Of a stretch of DNA of 64,000 bases, positions 36,273 to 44,884 are shown one piece after another. Under the pieces are notes generated by a model. It did no database searches. It was not told the origin of the DNA and was given only the letters and a program-made list of their open reading frames with translations. This DNA comes from Siccirubricoccus phaeus (lineage in GTDB: Bacteria > Pseudomonadota > Alphaproteobacteria > Acetobacterales > Acetobacteraceae). The position numbers and the translations under genes were made by a program. Location of the stretch: assembly GCF_008360935.1 (NCBI RefSeq), contig NZ_SRXO01000023.1, positions 39,105 to 103,104 on the forward strand. The letters are read 5' to 3'. Positions within the stretch are counted from its first letter, which is position 1. The number at the start of each line of letters is the position of its first letter.

Positions 36273-37172
36273 ATGAACCTCCGAGACCTCCGCTACTTCC
36301 TCGCCGTGGCCGAGCACCGCCATTTCGGCCGGGCCGCCGAGGCTTGCCATGTCAGCCAGCCCACCCTCTCCGCCCAGCTCCGCAAGCTGGAGGAGGAGCT
36401 GGGCGTGACCTTCTTCGAGCGTGGGTCGCGTGCCGTCACCCTGACCCAGGCGGGCGAGGCGCTGCTGCCGCATGCCGAGGCGGCGGTGGCGGCGGCGGAT
36501 GCGCTGGCGAGCGGTGCCCAGGCCCTGGCGGACCCGCTGGCCGGGCCGCTCCGCCTTGGCATCATCCCCACCCTGGCGCCCTTCCTGCTGCCGCCTTTGA
36601 TGCCGCGGCTGCGGGCGGAGCTGCCGCTGCTGGCTCCCGAACCCTGGGAGGACCTGACCGAGGCGCTGCTGGACCGGCTGCGCCACCACGCGCTGGACGC
36701 GGCGGTGATCGCGACCGCGCCGCCGGGGGAGCTGGAGGCGATGTCGCTGGCGGTGGAGCCCTTCCTCGCCGCCCTGCCGCCCGGCCATGTGCTGGTGGGC
36801 AAGGGTCCGGTGGCGGAAGCCGCCTTGGGCCCGGATCTGCTGGTGCTGGCGGATGGGCATTGCCTCAGCGACCAGGCGATCGCCGCCTGCGGCCGCCAGG
36901 GGAGGAACCAGGGTTCGGGGCAGGGCTTCCGCGCCGTCAGCCTGGCGACGCTGATGAACCTGGTCGCCGCCGGCTTCGGCACCACCCTGCTGCCCGCCCT
37001 GGCGGCCGGGGCGGCACGGCAGCAGGGTTTGGTGCTGCGGCCGCTGGAAGGCGGGGCGGGGCGGGAGCTGCGCCTGGTGTTCCGCGCCGCGACGCCGCGC
37101 CGGGCGGCGCTGCTGGCCCTGGCCCAGGTGCTGCGGAAGGTGCTGGCGGAGGCGGGCCTGGCTCGGCGATAG
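36273..37172 (+). CDS. oxyR: Peroxide-sensing LysR regulator OxyR
   Basis: 299 residues. N-terminal [23 protein letters not shown] and [19 protein letters not shown]. The regulatory domain has [13 protein letters not shown]: Cys197 and Cys206, the conserved redox pair spaced as in E. coli OxyR. On oxidation it forms a disulfide and activates peroxide defence. It is divergent from katA, its probable main target. Confidence 0.94.
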   Translation: MNLRDLRYFLAVAEHRHFGRAAEACHVSQPTLSAQLRKLEEELGVTFFERGSRAVTLTQAGEALLPHAEAAVAAADALASGAQALADPLAGPLRLGIIPTLAPFLLPPLMPRLRAELPLLAPEPWEDLTEALLDRLRHHALDAAVIATAPPGELEAMSLAVEPFLAALPPGHVLVGKGPVAEAALGPDLLVLADGHCLSDQAIAACGRQGRNQGSGQGFRAVSLATLMNLVAAGFGTTLLPALAAGAARQQGLVLRPLEGGAGRELRLVFRAATPRRAALLALAQVLRKVLAEAGLARR

Positions 37173-37185
37173 GCGTCGCCCGGCT

Positions 37186-37265
37186 CCACCGGTCGGCCCC
37201 TCGGGTCGAAACTCACACCGGGGCCCGGGGGATCCATCCCCTGCCGGGGTCCAAGGAACGAAGCC
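37186..37265. repeat. GC-rich repeat (family B, partial)
   Basis: CCCCTCGGGTCGAAACTCAC, then CGGGGCCCGGG and CCCCTGCCGGGG, followed by GAACGAAGCCCCCGTTC, after oxyR. Non-coding. Confidence 0.5.
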
Positions 37266-37375
37266 CCCGTTCTCTCCCTTGATTTCCTGCGCCTTTCCTC
37301 GGGCAACCGCGTCCTGCTCTGGCCAAGCCGGCCGGTCGCGACGCAAGATGCGCGCCGGGACAAGGGAATGCTCCA

Positions 37376-38269
37376 ATGGCACGCATCGGTTTCGTCGGGC
37401 TTGGCAAGATGGGGGCGCCGATGGCGCGCAACCTGCTGCAGGCAGGCCATGACGTCACCGGCTTCGACGTGGTGCCGGCGGCGCTCTCCGGCTTCGCCGC
37501 CGCCGGCGGCACCGTGGCCGCCAGCGCCGCCGCCGCCGCCTCGGGCGCGGAATTCGTCGTCACCATGCTCCCCGCCGGGCCTCAGGTCCGGGACGCCGTG
37601 CTGGGCCCGCAGGGCCTCGCCGCCGCCAGCCCGGCGGGGGCGGTGCTGATCGACTGCTCCACCATCGACGTGGCGACGGCGCGGGAGGTGGCGGCGCAAT
37701 GCGGCCGGGCGGCGCTGGATGCGCCGGTCTCTGGCGGCACCATGGGGGCGGAGGCGGCGACCCTCACCTTCATGGTCGGCGGGCCGGAGGAGGTCTATGC
37801 CCGCGCCCACCCTATCCTTTCCGCCATGGGCCGCACCCTGGTGCATTGCGGCGGGGCCGGCGCCGGCCAAGCGGCCAAGGCGTGCAACAACATGATGCTG
37901 GCCGCCAACATGATCATCACCGCGGAAGCCATGGTGCTGGCGGAGAAGCTCGGCCTGACCCACCAGGCGCTGTTCGAGGTGGCGAGCCGCTCCTCCGGCC
38001 AGTCCTGGGCGCTGACCAGCTACTGCCCGGTGCCCGGGCCGGTGCCGGCCAGCCCGGCGAATCGCGGCTACGCCCCGGGCTTCTCCACGGCGCTGATGGC
38101 GAAGGATCTCGGCCTCGCCCAGGCGGCGGCGGCAAGCGTCGGCCTGGCGACGCCGCTCGGCGCCCTGGCGCAAAGCCTCTACGCCCGCTTCCTGGAGGAA
38201 GGGCATGGCGGGCTGGACTTCTCCGCCATCATCCAATTGCTGCGGGGCGGCGCTTCCGCCCCCGGCTAG
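37376..38269 (+). CDS. mmsB: NAD-binding 3-hydroxyisobutyrate dehydrogenase-like enzyme
   Basis: 297 residues. NAD site IGFVGLGKMGAPMARNLLQAG, substrate-binding DAPVSGGTMGAEAATLTFMVGG is the beta-hydroxyacid dehydrogenase signature (shown as DAPVSGGTMGAEA), catalytic Lys in GQAAKACNNMMLAANM (KxxNN). The C-terminal KDLGLA motif is present. The mmsB-type enzyme oxidises 3-hydroxyisobutyrate in valine catabolism; other family members use tartronate semialdehyde, so the substrate is not certain. It stands alone between repeats. Confidence 0.85.
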   Translation: MARIGFVGLGKMGAPMARNLLQAGHDVTGFDVVPAALSGFAAAGGTVAASAAAAASGAEFVVTMLPAGPQVRDAVLGPQGLAAASPAGAVLIDCSTIDVATAREVAAQCGRAALDAPVSGGTMGAEAATLTFMVGGPEEVYARAHPILSAMGRTLVHCGGAGAGQAAKACNNMMLAANMIITAEAMVLAEKLGLTHQALFEVASRSSGQSWALTSYCPVPGPVPASPANRGYAPGFSTALMAKDLGLAQAAAASVGLATPLGALAQSLYARFLEEGHGGLDFSAIIQLLRGGASAPG

Positions 38270-38372
38270 AGCAGATCGCCGGAGGGCGGCATCGCCCGGA
38301 GGCGTGAATCTGCTTTACAAGCCATAAGCTAGAGCGGCTTCGCGCTGCACAGTCAGCGTGAAACAGCTCTAG
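38270..38372. repeat. Inverted-repeat element, family F copy 2
   Basis: Starts AGAGCAGATCGCCGG directly after the stop of the preceding gene (shares its TAG: GGCTAGAGC) and ends AACAGCTCTAG. Reverse complement of 14917-15022 with few differences. The remaining 38373-38600 shows no gene; it has a small inverted pair GATATTCC/GGAATATTC at about 38461-38492. Confidence 0.7.
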
Positions 38373-38600
38373 ACCCATGGGCCTGAGCCGGCGCTTCGCG
38401 GCCTGAGCGTGCCCATCCCGGCAGGCACGCTCGGGCCGATCGCAGGCCAGGGCTGAACAGTGATATTCCGCCGTTCGCTTTCGGGGAATATTCAGGCATG
38501 CGAGACTGGGTAGCCGCCGCCGGGCGGCGATGGGCGTAGTCGCAGAACGGGCCGGCCGGCGGAACGGCCCAGGGGGTGGAGGCTGAGCACGCTTCCTGCC

Positions 38601-40421
38601 ATGGCCGCAGCCGCGAGCCTGCCAGCCGAGCTCGCCGGCCTGCTCGAGATGCTGCCGCTGCCGGCCCTGGTGCTGGAGCCGGCGAGCCTGCGGCCGCGCC
38701 TCTGCAATGCCGAGGCGCTGGCGCTGCTCGCCCCGGCCGCGTCCGCCACGCCGGAAGCCGTGCCGCCCGCCCTGGCCGCGGCATGGGACGCAGCGCTGGA
38801 GACGCCGCCGCATGGTCCGGCGCTGCGCCGCCGGCTCGGCCGGCTGAAGGGGCGGGAGGTGCCGGAGAGCTTCGAGACCGGCTTCGCCCCGCCCGGCCGC
38901 CCGCCCCTGCACCTGCTGCTGCGCGCCCGACTGGTCCGCGCCGGGGGGCAGGACTGGATCAGCCTCGGCCTCGTCGATCTGACGACGCATCACCAGACGG
39001 AACAGGCCCTCAGCCTCGCCCACCGCCAGGCGGAGGTGGCGCTGGCCGGCGCCGATCTCGGCGCCTGGCACTGGGACCGGCGGCTGGACGTGCTCCGGGT
39101 GTCCGAGCGCTGGTGCAGCATGCTGGGGCTGCCGCCGCTCTCCCGCACCATCTCCGTGCCGGACTGGTTTTCCCTGCTGCACCCGGACGACCTGCCCTGG
39201 ACCCGCGCCCTGCTGGACCGCTACCTGGCCGGCACCTCCGCCCGCTACGAAGCGGAGTTCCGCATGCGCCACCGCTCCGGCCGCTGGGTCTGGATCCTGG
39301 CGCGGGGGGAGGCGCTGGAGCGCGGGCCGGATGGCCACGCCCTGGTGCTGACCGGCACGCATCTCGACCTCACCGCCCAGCGCCGCGCCATGGCGGCGCA
39401 GGTGGAGAGCGAGCGGGAGGCGCGGCGGCGCCTGGCCGACCTGGAAATGCTCTACCAGGCCGCGCCGCTCGGCCTGGCGCAGCTCGACCGGGAGATGCGC
39501 TTCGTCCGCATCAACCCGGCCCTGGCGGAGATGAACGGCCTGCCGCCGGATGCGCATCTCGGCCGCGCGCTGTGGGAGCTGCTGCCGGATCTGCGCGCCT
39601 CCTCCGAGCCCATGCTGCGGCGGGTGCTGGAGGCGGGGGAGACGCTGACCGGCGTCGAGGTGCGCGGCGAGACGCCCCGGGCGCCCGGCGTGCTGCGCGA
39701 CTGGGTGGAGCAATTCTACCCGGTGCGGGACCCGGAAAGCGGCGAGGTGACCGGCGTCGGCATCGTCTGCGAGGAGGTGACGGAGCGGAAGCATGGCGAG
39801 CGGGCGCGCGACCTGCTGGTGCGGGAGCTGGACCACCGGGTGAAGAATCTCTTCGCCATCATCGGCGGGCTGGTCAGCTTCACCGCCCGCACGGCGGTGA
39901 CGCCGGAGGCGATGCGCCGCACCCTGCTCGGCCGGATCGAGGCGCTGGCCCGGGCGCATGACCTGGTGCGGCCGGCCATGGCCGGGGGCGCCGGGATGCC
40001 TTCCGGCGGCGGGACGACGCTCGAGCAATTGCTGGCCTCGCTGCTGGCCCCCTTCCGCGCCCCGCCCGGCCAGCCGGAGCGGCTGGCGCTGGCCGGCCCG
40101 CCGCTCCGCCTCGGCCATACCGCGGCGCCGCCGATCGCGCTGGCGGTGCATGAGCTGGCGACGAATGCGGCGAAATACGGCGCGCTTTCGGCCAGCGGCG
40201 GCGCGGTGCGGGTGGCCTGGACGGCGGGGCCGGGGGAGCCGGTGGTGCTGAGCTGGGAGGAGCGCGGCGGGCCCTCGGCGACGGCGCCGGATGGCGTGGG
40301 CTTCGGCCATCGGCTGGTGCGGCAGAGCTGCGCCCAATTGGGCGGCGAGGCAGCCTTCGATTGGTCGGTGGAAGGGCTGACGGTGCGGCTGCGCCTGCCC
40401 GTGGACCGGCTGGGGGCATAG
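38601..40421 (+). CDS. PAS-domain HWE-family sensor histidine kinase
   Basis: 606 residues, no membrane segment seen, so probably cytoplasmic. An N-terminal variable PAS-like part (1-130), then PAS/PAC with LGAWHWDRRLDVLRVSERW and the PAC end RMRHRSGRWVWILARGEALE, then a second PAS (MLYQAAPLGLAQLDREMRFV). The HWE kinase core has His in LVRELDHRVKNLFAIIGGLV, the N box HELATNAAKYGALS and the WEE motif (LSWEERGGP) with VGFGHRLVRQSCAQLGG. HWE kinases sense light, redox or small ligands and signal to a response regulator, none of which is adjacent. It precedes the repeat protein by 189 bp. Confidence 0.9.
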   Translation: MAAAASLPAELAGLLEMLPLPALVLEPASLRPRLCNAEALALLAPAASATPEAVPPALAAAWDAALETPPHGPALRRRLGRLKGREVPESFETGFAPPGRPPLHLLLRARLVRAGGQDWISLGLVDLTTHHQTEQALSLAHRQAEVALAGADLGAWHWDRRLDVLRVSERWCSMLGLPPLSRTISVPDWFSLLHPDDLPWTRALLDRYLAGTSARYEAEFRMRHRSGRWVWILARGEALERGPDGHALVLTGTHLDLTAQRRAMAAQVESEREARRRLADLEMLYQAAPLGLAQLDREMRFVRINPALAEMNGLPPDAHLGRALWELLPDLRASSEPMLRRVLEAGETLTGVEVRGETPRAPGVLRDWVEQFYPVRDPESGEVTGVGIVCEEVTERKHGERARDLLVRELDHRVKNLFAIIGGLVSFTARTAVTPEAMRRTLLGRIEALARAHDLVRPAMAGGAGMPSGGGTTLEQLLASLLAPFRAPPGQPERLALAGPPLRLGHTAAPPIALAVHELATNAAKYGALSASGGAVRVAWTAGPGEPVVLSWEERGGPSATAPDGVGFGHRLVRQSCAQLGGEAAFDWSVEGLTVRLRLPVDRLGA

Positions 40422-40610
40422 GGGTGATCGGCTGAGGCGGGCTGGCCGTTGCGAGGGGCGGCAGGACTCGGATGCGTTCGCCTCGGCGCCTGCGGCTGGC
40501 CCCGTGCGGATGGCGGTGGGGCTGGCCAGGAGGGCGGGGCGCGATTTCTTAACCTTCTTCCCGTATCCGATGCCCTGACCCTGGAAATCCGATCGGGGGC
40601 CCTTCGGGCG

Positions 40611-42440
40611 ATGACGACGATAAGCCCAGCCAGCCTGCCCTTCCTGGTCGGTCTGCCGGTGGGCGCGGCCGGGGCCGGCGGCACGGGCGGCAGCGGCGGG
40701 AGCAGCGCCCCCCAGGACGTGGTCGATGTGCGGACGCCGCTGCCGGGCGGCACCTTCACGGTCGCCGCGGGGGACTCGCTTTCGGTGCGGGAGCTATTCG
40801 ACGCGGGCCCCGACGCCTGGGACAAGGTGGCACTGTACCGGGTGGGGCTGCGGGACGACCCCTCGACGCCGGGCGGCGGCCGGCTGCTGCTGCGCGGGGA
40901 GGACGTGACCGGCCGCACGGATTTCACGCCCGCCGAGTTCAACGAGCTGCAATTCATCGCCGGGCCGGATGGTGCGAAGACCGACCTGGTGGTGGTGGCG
41001 CGCAGCGGGACGCCGGACGGCAAGGGCGGGTTGCGCAGCATCGTGGATAGCCCGGCGGTGCAGATCACGGCGAGCACGACCGGCACGCGCTCGATCAACG
41101 CCGCGGCGGCGCTGCGCAGCCTGCCGGGGGAGGATGAGGCGGCGTTCCTGCGCATCGCCCAGGATGCGGCGCTGTTCTCGGGTGTCGGCACGCAGGCCCG
41201 GCTGGCACTGACCACGGTGGGGAATTTCACCGCGGAGGCCGACGATTCTCTCTCTGTGCGGGAGCTGTTCGACGCGGGGCCGGATGCCTGGGACAAGGTG
41301 GCACTGTACCGGGTGGGGCTGCGGGACGACCCCTCGACGCCGGGCGGCGGCCGGCTGCTGCTGCGCGGGGAGGACGTGACCGGTCGCACGGATTTCACGC
41401 CCGCCGAGTTCAACGAGCTGCAATTCATCGCCGGCCCCGATGGTGCGAAGACCGACCTGGTGGTGGTGGCGCGCAGCGGGACGCCGGATGGCAAGGGCGG
41501 GTTGCGCAGCATCGTGGATAGCCCGGCGGTGCAGATCACGGCGAGCACGACCGGCACGCGCTCGATCAACGCTGCGGCGGCGCTGCGCAGCCTGCCGGGG
41601 GAGGATGAGGCGGCGTTTCTCCGCATCGCCCAGGATGCGGCGCTGTTTTCGGGTGTTGGCACGCAGACCCGGCCGGGTCTGACCACGGTGGGGAATTTCA
41701 CCGCGGAGGCCGACGATTCTCTCTCGGTGCGGGAGCTGTTCGACGCGGGGGCGGGTGCCTGGGACAAGGTGGCGCTGTATCGGGTGGGGCTGCGGGACGA
41801 CCCCTCGACGCCGGGCGGCGGCCGGCTGCTGCTGCGCGGGGAGGACGTGACCGGCCGCACGGATTTCACGCCCGCCGAGTTCAACGAGCTGCAATTCATC
41901 GCCGGGCCGGATGGTGCGAAGACCGACCTGGTGGTGGTGGCGCGCAGCGGGACGCCGGACGGCAAGGGCGGGTTGCGCAGCATCGTGGATAGCCCGGCGG
42001 TGCAGATCACCGCCAGCACGACCGGCACGCGCTCGATCAACGCCGCGGCGGCGCTGCGCAGCCTGCCGGGGGAGGATGAGGCGGCGTTCCTGCGCATCGC
42101 CCAGGATGCGGCGCTGTTCTCCGGCCTCGGCAGCCAGACCCGGCCGGCGCTGACCACCGCCATTCCCGCCGGCGGCCCGGATCTGCCGCTGGCAAGCCTG
42201 GCGGCGGCGGCGGGCATGTTCCAGGCGCTGGGCCTGGCGGCCACCGCCACCCAGGCCCCGGCCCAGCTCTATGCCGATGCGCCCGGCGCTTTCCGGACGA
42301 CGGCGCCGGCCGATGCCGGCAGCCGCACCGCCCTCGCCCTGCTGCTGGCGAACCAGGTGGGCGGCTACGCCATGGCCGGAGATACGCGGCAGCGCAGCCT
42401 GCTGGCGATCCTCGCCTATCAGCGGCTGGCGCAGGGGTAG
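40611..42440 (+). CDS. Unknown protein with three near-identical 157-residue repeats
   Basis: 609 residues from ATG at 40611; the frame extends upstream but has no better start. A short Gly-rich N-terminus (1-46), three tandem repeats of 157 residues (47-203, 204-360, 361-517), then a unique Ala-rich C-terminus (518-609) ending LANQVGGYAMAGDTRQRSLL and AILAYQRLAQG. Each repeat reads DSLSVRELFDAG, WDKVALYRVGLRDDPSTPGG, FTPAEFNELQFIAGPDG and VVVARSGTPDGKGG, which resembles beta-sandwich domains of large RTX-type adhesins and calcium-binding surface proteins. No clear signal peptide, so export, if any, would be C-terminal or atypical. I do not recognise a family. Repeat identity implies recent expansion. 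Confidence 0.6.
   Translation: MTTISPASLPFLVGLPVGAAGAGGTGGSGGSSAPQDVVDVRTPLPGGTFTVAAGDSLSVRELFDAGPDAWDKVALYRVGLRDDPSTPGGGRLLLRGEDVTGRTDFTPAEFNELQFIAGPDGAKTDLVVVARSGTPDGKGGLRSIVDSPAVQITASTTGTRSINAAAALRSLPGEDEAAFLRIAQDAALFSGVGTQARLALTTVGNFTAEADDSLSVRELFDAGPDAWDKVALYRVGLRDDPSTPGGGRLLLRGEDVTGRTDFTPAEFNELQFIAGPDGAKTDLVVVARSGTPDGKGGLRSIVDSPAVQITASTTGTRSINAAAALRSLPGEDEAAFLRIAQDAALFSGVGTQTRPGLTTVGNFTAEADDSLSVRELFDAGAGAWDKVALYRVGLRDDPSTPGGGRLLLRGEDVTGRTDFTPAEFNELQFIAGPDGAKTDLVVVARSGTPDGKGGLRSIVDSPAVQITASTTGTRSINAAAALRSLPGEDEAAFLRIAQDAALFSGLGSQTRPALTTAIPAGGPDLPLASLAAAAGMFQALGLAATATQAPAQLYADAPGAFRTTAPADAGSRTALALLLANQVGGYAMAGDTRQRSLLAILAYQRLAQG
40749..42161. repeat. Three tandem 471-bp direct repeats
   Basis: Units 40749-41219, 41220-41690, 41691-42161, exact 471-bp period (for example CTGCGGGACGACCCCTCGAC at 40848, 41319 and 41790). 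Nucleotide identity is high except at the first 50 bp. Copy number may vary between strains. Confidence 0.9.
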
Positions 42441-42464
42441 CGCCCGGCGCTGCACGCTCGCATG

Positions 42465-43418
42465 TCAGCCCTGGCCAGCGCCGCCGGGCAGCCGCCCCGC
42501 ATCCCGCCGCTGCTCATAGGCCTTGGCGTGCAGCAGGGCCGCCTCGTGGATCTCGCTCGGCACGCCGGTGCGCTGCGCCGCCTGCAGCAGGAAGCCGAGG
42601 ATGTGGTCCGCCTCGATCCGCCCGCCGGCTTCCAGGTCCCGCAGCATGGAGGTGGTGTAGCCGCCCTCAGGGTCGGCGAAGACGCGGCCGATATCCTCGA
42701 GGAAGCTCTGCCGCACGGGCTGGCCCTCGGCGGCGGCGATGGCGGCGTTGCGGGCCAGCACCCTGGCCATGAATTCCACCCCGCCCGGCGCCCGGGCGAT
42801 TTCCCCGGTGCTGGCGCGCAGCAGCACCGTGCCGATGACGCTGGTGCCGAGATGCACCAGCTTCTCCCACATGCGCAGCAGGATGTCCGGCACCGCCTCC
42901 GCGACCAGGCCCGGCGCCTTGGCGGCCAGCGCCGCCAGGGCTTCCACGCGCGGCGAGAGGCGGCCGTCGCGTTCGCCGAAGGTCAGCCAGCGCCAGTCGT
43001 TCAACTGCCGCACCGTGCCGTCCGGCGCCAGGGTCGCCTGGATCTTGGCGAGGCCGCCCAGCACCGCCTGCCTGCCGAAGGCGGCATCCAGCGCTTCCAG
43101 ATGCGAGAGGCCGTTGAGCACCGGCAGCACCGCGGTCCCCGGCCCGATTGCCGGGCGGATCGCCTCGATCGCTGCCGTCAGGTCATAGGCCTTGCAGGTG
43201 AGGAGGATGAAATCGTAGCCGCGGCCCGGCGCCTCGGCCGGGACGGTGGCAACCGGCAGCGTCGCGTTGCCGAAGGGGCTTTCGATGGCGAGGCCGCGTT
43301 CCGCAAGCTGCGCCGCGCGGCGCGGGCGGACCAGGAAGCGGATATCGGCCCCCGCCTGTTGCAGCCTGCCGCCGAAATAGCCGCCGAGCGCGCCGGCGCC
43401 GAGCACCAGAATCCGCAT
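42465..43418 (-). CDS. panE: 2-dehydropantoate 2-reductase
   Basis: 317 residues. NADP site MRILVLGAGALGGYFGGRL; catalytic Lys in FILLTCKAYDLTAAI; VLPVLNGLSHLE. The C-terminal conserved stretch reads KLVHLGTSVIGTVLLRASTG, where the canonical family has Asn and Lys-based contacts (KLVxN...); here the Asn is replaced by His, so this may act on a related 2-oxoacid. Ketopantoate reduction in pantothenate and CoA synthesis is the first guess. Paralogues are common. Confidence 0.85.
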   Translation of the reverse strand: MRILVLGAGALGGYFGGRLQQAGADIRFLVRPRRAAQLAERGLAIESPFGNATLPVATVPAEAPGRGYDFILLTCKAYDLTAAIEAIRPAIGPGTAVLPVLNGLSHLEALDAAFGRQAVLGGLAKIQATLAPDGTVRQLNDWRWLTFGERDGRLSPRVEALAALAAKAPGLVAEAVPDILLRMWEKLVHLGTSVIGTVLLRASTGEIARAPGGVEFMARVLARNAAIAAAEGQPVRQSFLEDIGRVFADPEGGYTTSMLRDLEAGGRIEADHILGFLLQAAQRTGVPSEIHEAALLHAKAYEQRRDAGRLPGGAGQG

Positions 43419-43445
43419 GCCGTTCCCTCCCGTGACTCACGCAAG

Positions 43446-44333
43446 CTACCGCCAGCGGCGATGCATCCACAGCCATTGCCCAGGATAGTCGCGGATCCAG
43501 CTCTCGACGATCCGGGTGATGGCGTCCGTCGCGGCGTTGATGTCCACCTCGCCCTTGGCGTCGCGGGGCAGGGCGACGGGCTCCGTCAGCTCCAGCCGGA
43601 AGCGGGCGCCGCCGAGGCGGATCGCATGCACGCCATGCACCGGGCAGTCGAAGCGCCGGGCCAGGCGGGCGAGCAGCGGGTTGGTCGGCGTCTCCCGCCC
43701 GAAGAAGGCGATGCGCGGGCCGCGGCTGAAGCGCTGATCCACCAGCATGCCGACATGCAGCCCCTCGTCCAGCGCTTCCAGCATGCGCACCGGCGCGCTG
43801 ATATTGGTGGGAATCAGCCGCCCCATGCTGCCGGCGCGCAATTTGACGATGAGCCGGCCGATCGCCGCGTTGTTGGGCATGCGGTAGAGCACGGCGGAGT
43901 CGAGCCCATGCGCCGCGGCGGCGATCGCCGGCAGCTCCCAATTCGCCAGATGGGCGGCGAAGAAGAGGCCGGGCTGGTTGTCCTCGCGCAAGGCGATGAA
44001 GCGGGCGACGGTCTCCGGCGAGAGCTGGATCCGGCCGGTATTCGGGTTGGCTTCGTCGAAATCCCAGATGCGGTCCATATGGACGTATTCGCAGGCGGTG
44101 CGGCCGAGATTGTCCCACGCTTCCAGCGCGATGCGGCGGTGTTCCGCGGCCGGCAGCTCCGGGAAGGCGCGGGCGATGTTGTCCAGGGTGGTGCGCTGCA
44201 CCGGCAGCAGCGGGCCGAGATTGCGCGCGAGGAAGCCGCCAAGCGCCGAGGCGCGATCCGGGCCGAGGGCGCGCAGCAGGGCGAAGAGCGCGCGGACCAG
44301 GAGGGCGAGGAGGGAATCGAGGAAGCGCTGCAT
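43446..44333 (-). CDS. lpxXL: Lipid A acyltransferase LpxXL (LpxL/HtrB family)
   Basis: 295 residues from ATG at 44331-44333. N-terminal hydrophobic segment (5-21) and acyltransferase motif with catalytic His128 and Glu133 (FFAAHLANWE); RMPNNAAIGRLIVKLR and DQRFSRGPRIAFFGRETP follow. It transfers an acyl chain from an ACP to lipid A at the inner membrane. Positioned at the 3' end of the acpXL cluster, in the order known from Rhizobium, it most likely adds the very-long-chain hydroxy acid. A 551-bp gap of repeats separates it from adh. Confidence 0.88.
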   Translation of the reverse strand: MQRFLDSLLALLVRALFALLRALGPDRASALGGFLARNLGPLLPVQRTTLDNIARAFPELPAAEHRRIALEAWDNLGRTACEYVHMDRIWDFDEANPNTGRIQLSPETVARFIALREDNQPGLFFAAHLANWELPAIAAAAHGLDSAVLYRMPNNAAIGRLIVKLRAGSMGRLIPTNISAPVRMLEALDEGLHVGMLVDQRFSRGPRIAFFGRETPTNPLLARLARRFDCPVHGVHAIRLGGARFRLELTEPVALPRDAKGEVDINAATDAITRIVESWIRDYPGQWLWMHRRWR

Positions 44334-44354
44334 GGGGGCGTTATGCGGGAACCG

Positions 44355-44400
44355 TGCTCCCACCCCAACCCTCTTCCGCCTCGCGGAGGGGTGGCGGCAT
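44355..44400. repeat. CCCCACCCCAACCCTC hairpin repeat copy 1
   Basis: CCACCCCAACCCTCTTCCGC followed by CTCGCGGAGGGGTGG, a hairpin shared with 46005-46055. Intergenic in the lpxXL-adh gap. Confidence 0.55.
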
Positions 44401-44582
44401 GCTGCCCACGGGGCCTGTGCCGCCAGACGCGGGAGGGCGTGGACGTGGCGTGCGGCGCATATCCGCCGGAGCCGTGGCTCGCCTCTGGTTCAAACGAAGG
44501 CGCAACCCTGCGCCTTCGGCATCAACGGGGTCCCCGCGAAGCTTGCTTCGCAGGGTCTCGGCGAAGGCGGCCATTGCCCAGG

Positions 44583-44850
44583 GCCAAGTGGCCTGAGACC
44601 TGTCACGGCTGCGGCTTCGCCGCACCGCGCGTCGTGCGAGCAGCACGCCTCCGGCGTGACGTGCGAGCAGCACGCCTCCGGCGTGACGTGCGAGCAGCAC
44701 GCCTCCGGCGTGACGTGCGAGCAGCACGCCTCCGGCGTGACGCGCGAGCAGCACGCCTCCGGCGTGACGCGCGGCTCCGGCCCTGGCAGGTCTCAGGCCA
44801 CATGGCGGGTGCTTGAGGTGCGCCCGACGGGGTCGAGCGCGCGAATTGCG
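44583..44850. repeat. Long-stem element with internal tandem hairpins, family E copy 3
   Basis: 20-bp inverted arms GCCAAGTGGCCTGAGACCTG at 44583-44602 and its complement at 44787-44806 (one mismatch). Inside lie a TGCGGC-TTC-GCCGCA hairpin and a 27-bp tandem array at 44634-44768. Flanking CCGACGGGGTCGAGCGCGCG relates it to 781-1010 in reverse orientation. Inserted between adh and lpxXL. Confidence 0.75.
44634..44768. repeat. Five tandem 27-bp repeats (each a small hairpin)
   Basis: Units begin at 44634, 44661, 44688, 44715 and 44742. Each reads G(T/C)GCGAGCAG then CACGCCTCCGGCGTGAC; the CACGCC-TCC-GGCGTG part is a 6-bp hairpin. The last unit has a GCG instead of GTG start. Not a CRISPR array: there are no spacers. 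Confidence 0.9.
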
Positions 44851-44884
44851 CGCCAAGCCGGAAGGGCCGCGCCAGGGCTCCGCG

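Noticed and set aside
38373..38600. Riboswitch upstream of the HWE kinase
   Set aside because: Only a small inverted pair was seen; no known riboswitch core recognised.
40560..40575. CtrA box in front of the repeat protein
   Set aside because: TTAACC occurs once (near 40550) without the partner half-site TTAA at N7 spacing.
39716..42250. An 844-codon minus-strand open frame across the kinase end and repeat protein
   Set aside because: It is the mirror of the GC-rich plus-strand repeat protein; it shows the same 157-residue period and no protein-family signal, so it is a shadow.
44634..44768. CRISPR array
   Set aside because: Units are contiguous 27-bp repeats without spacers; not a CRISPR.
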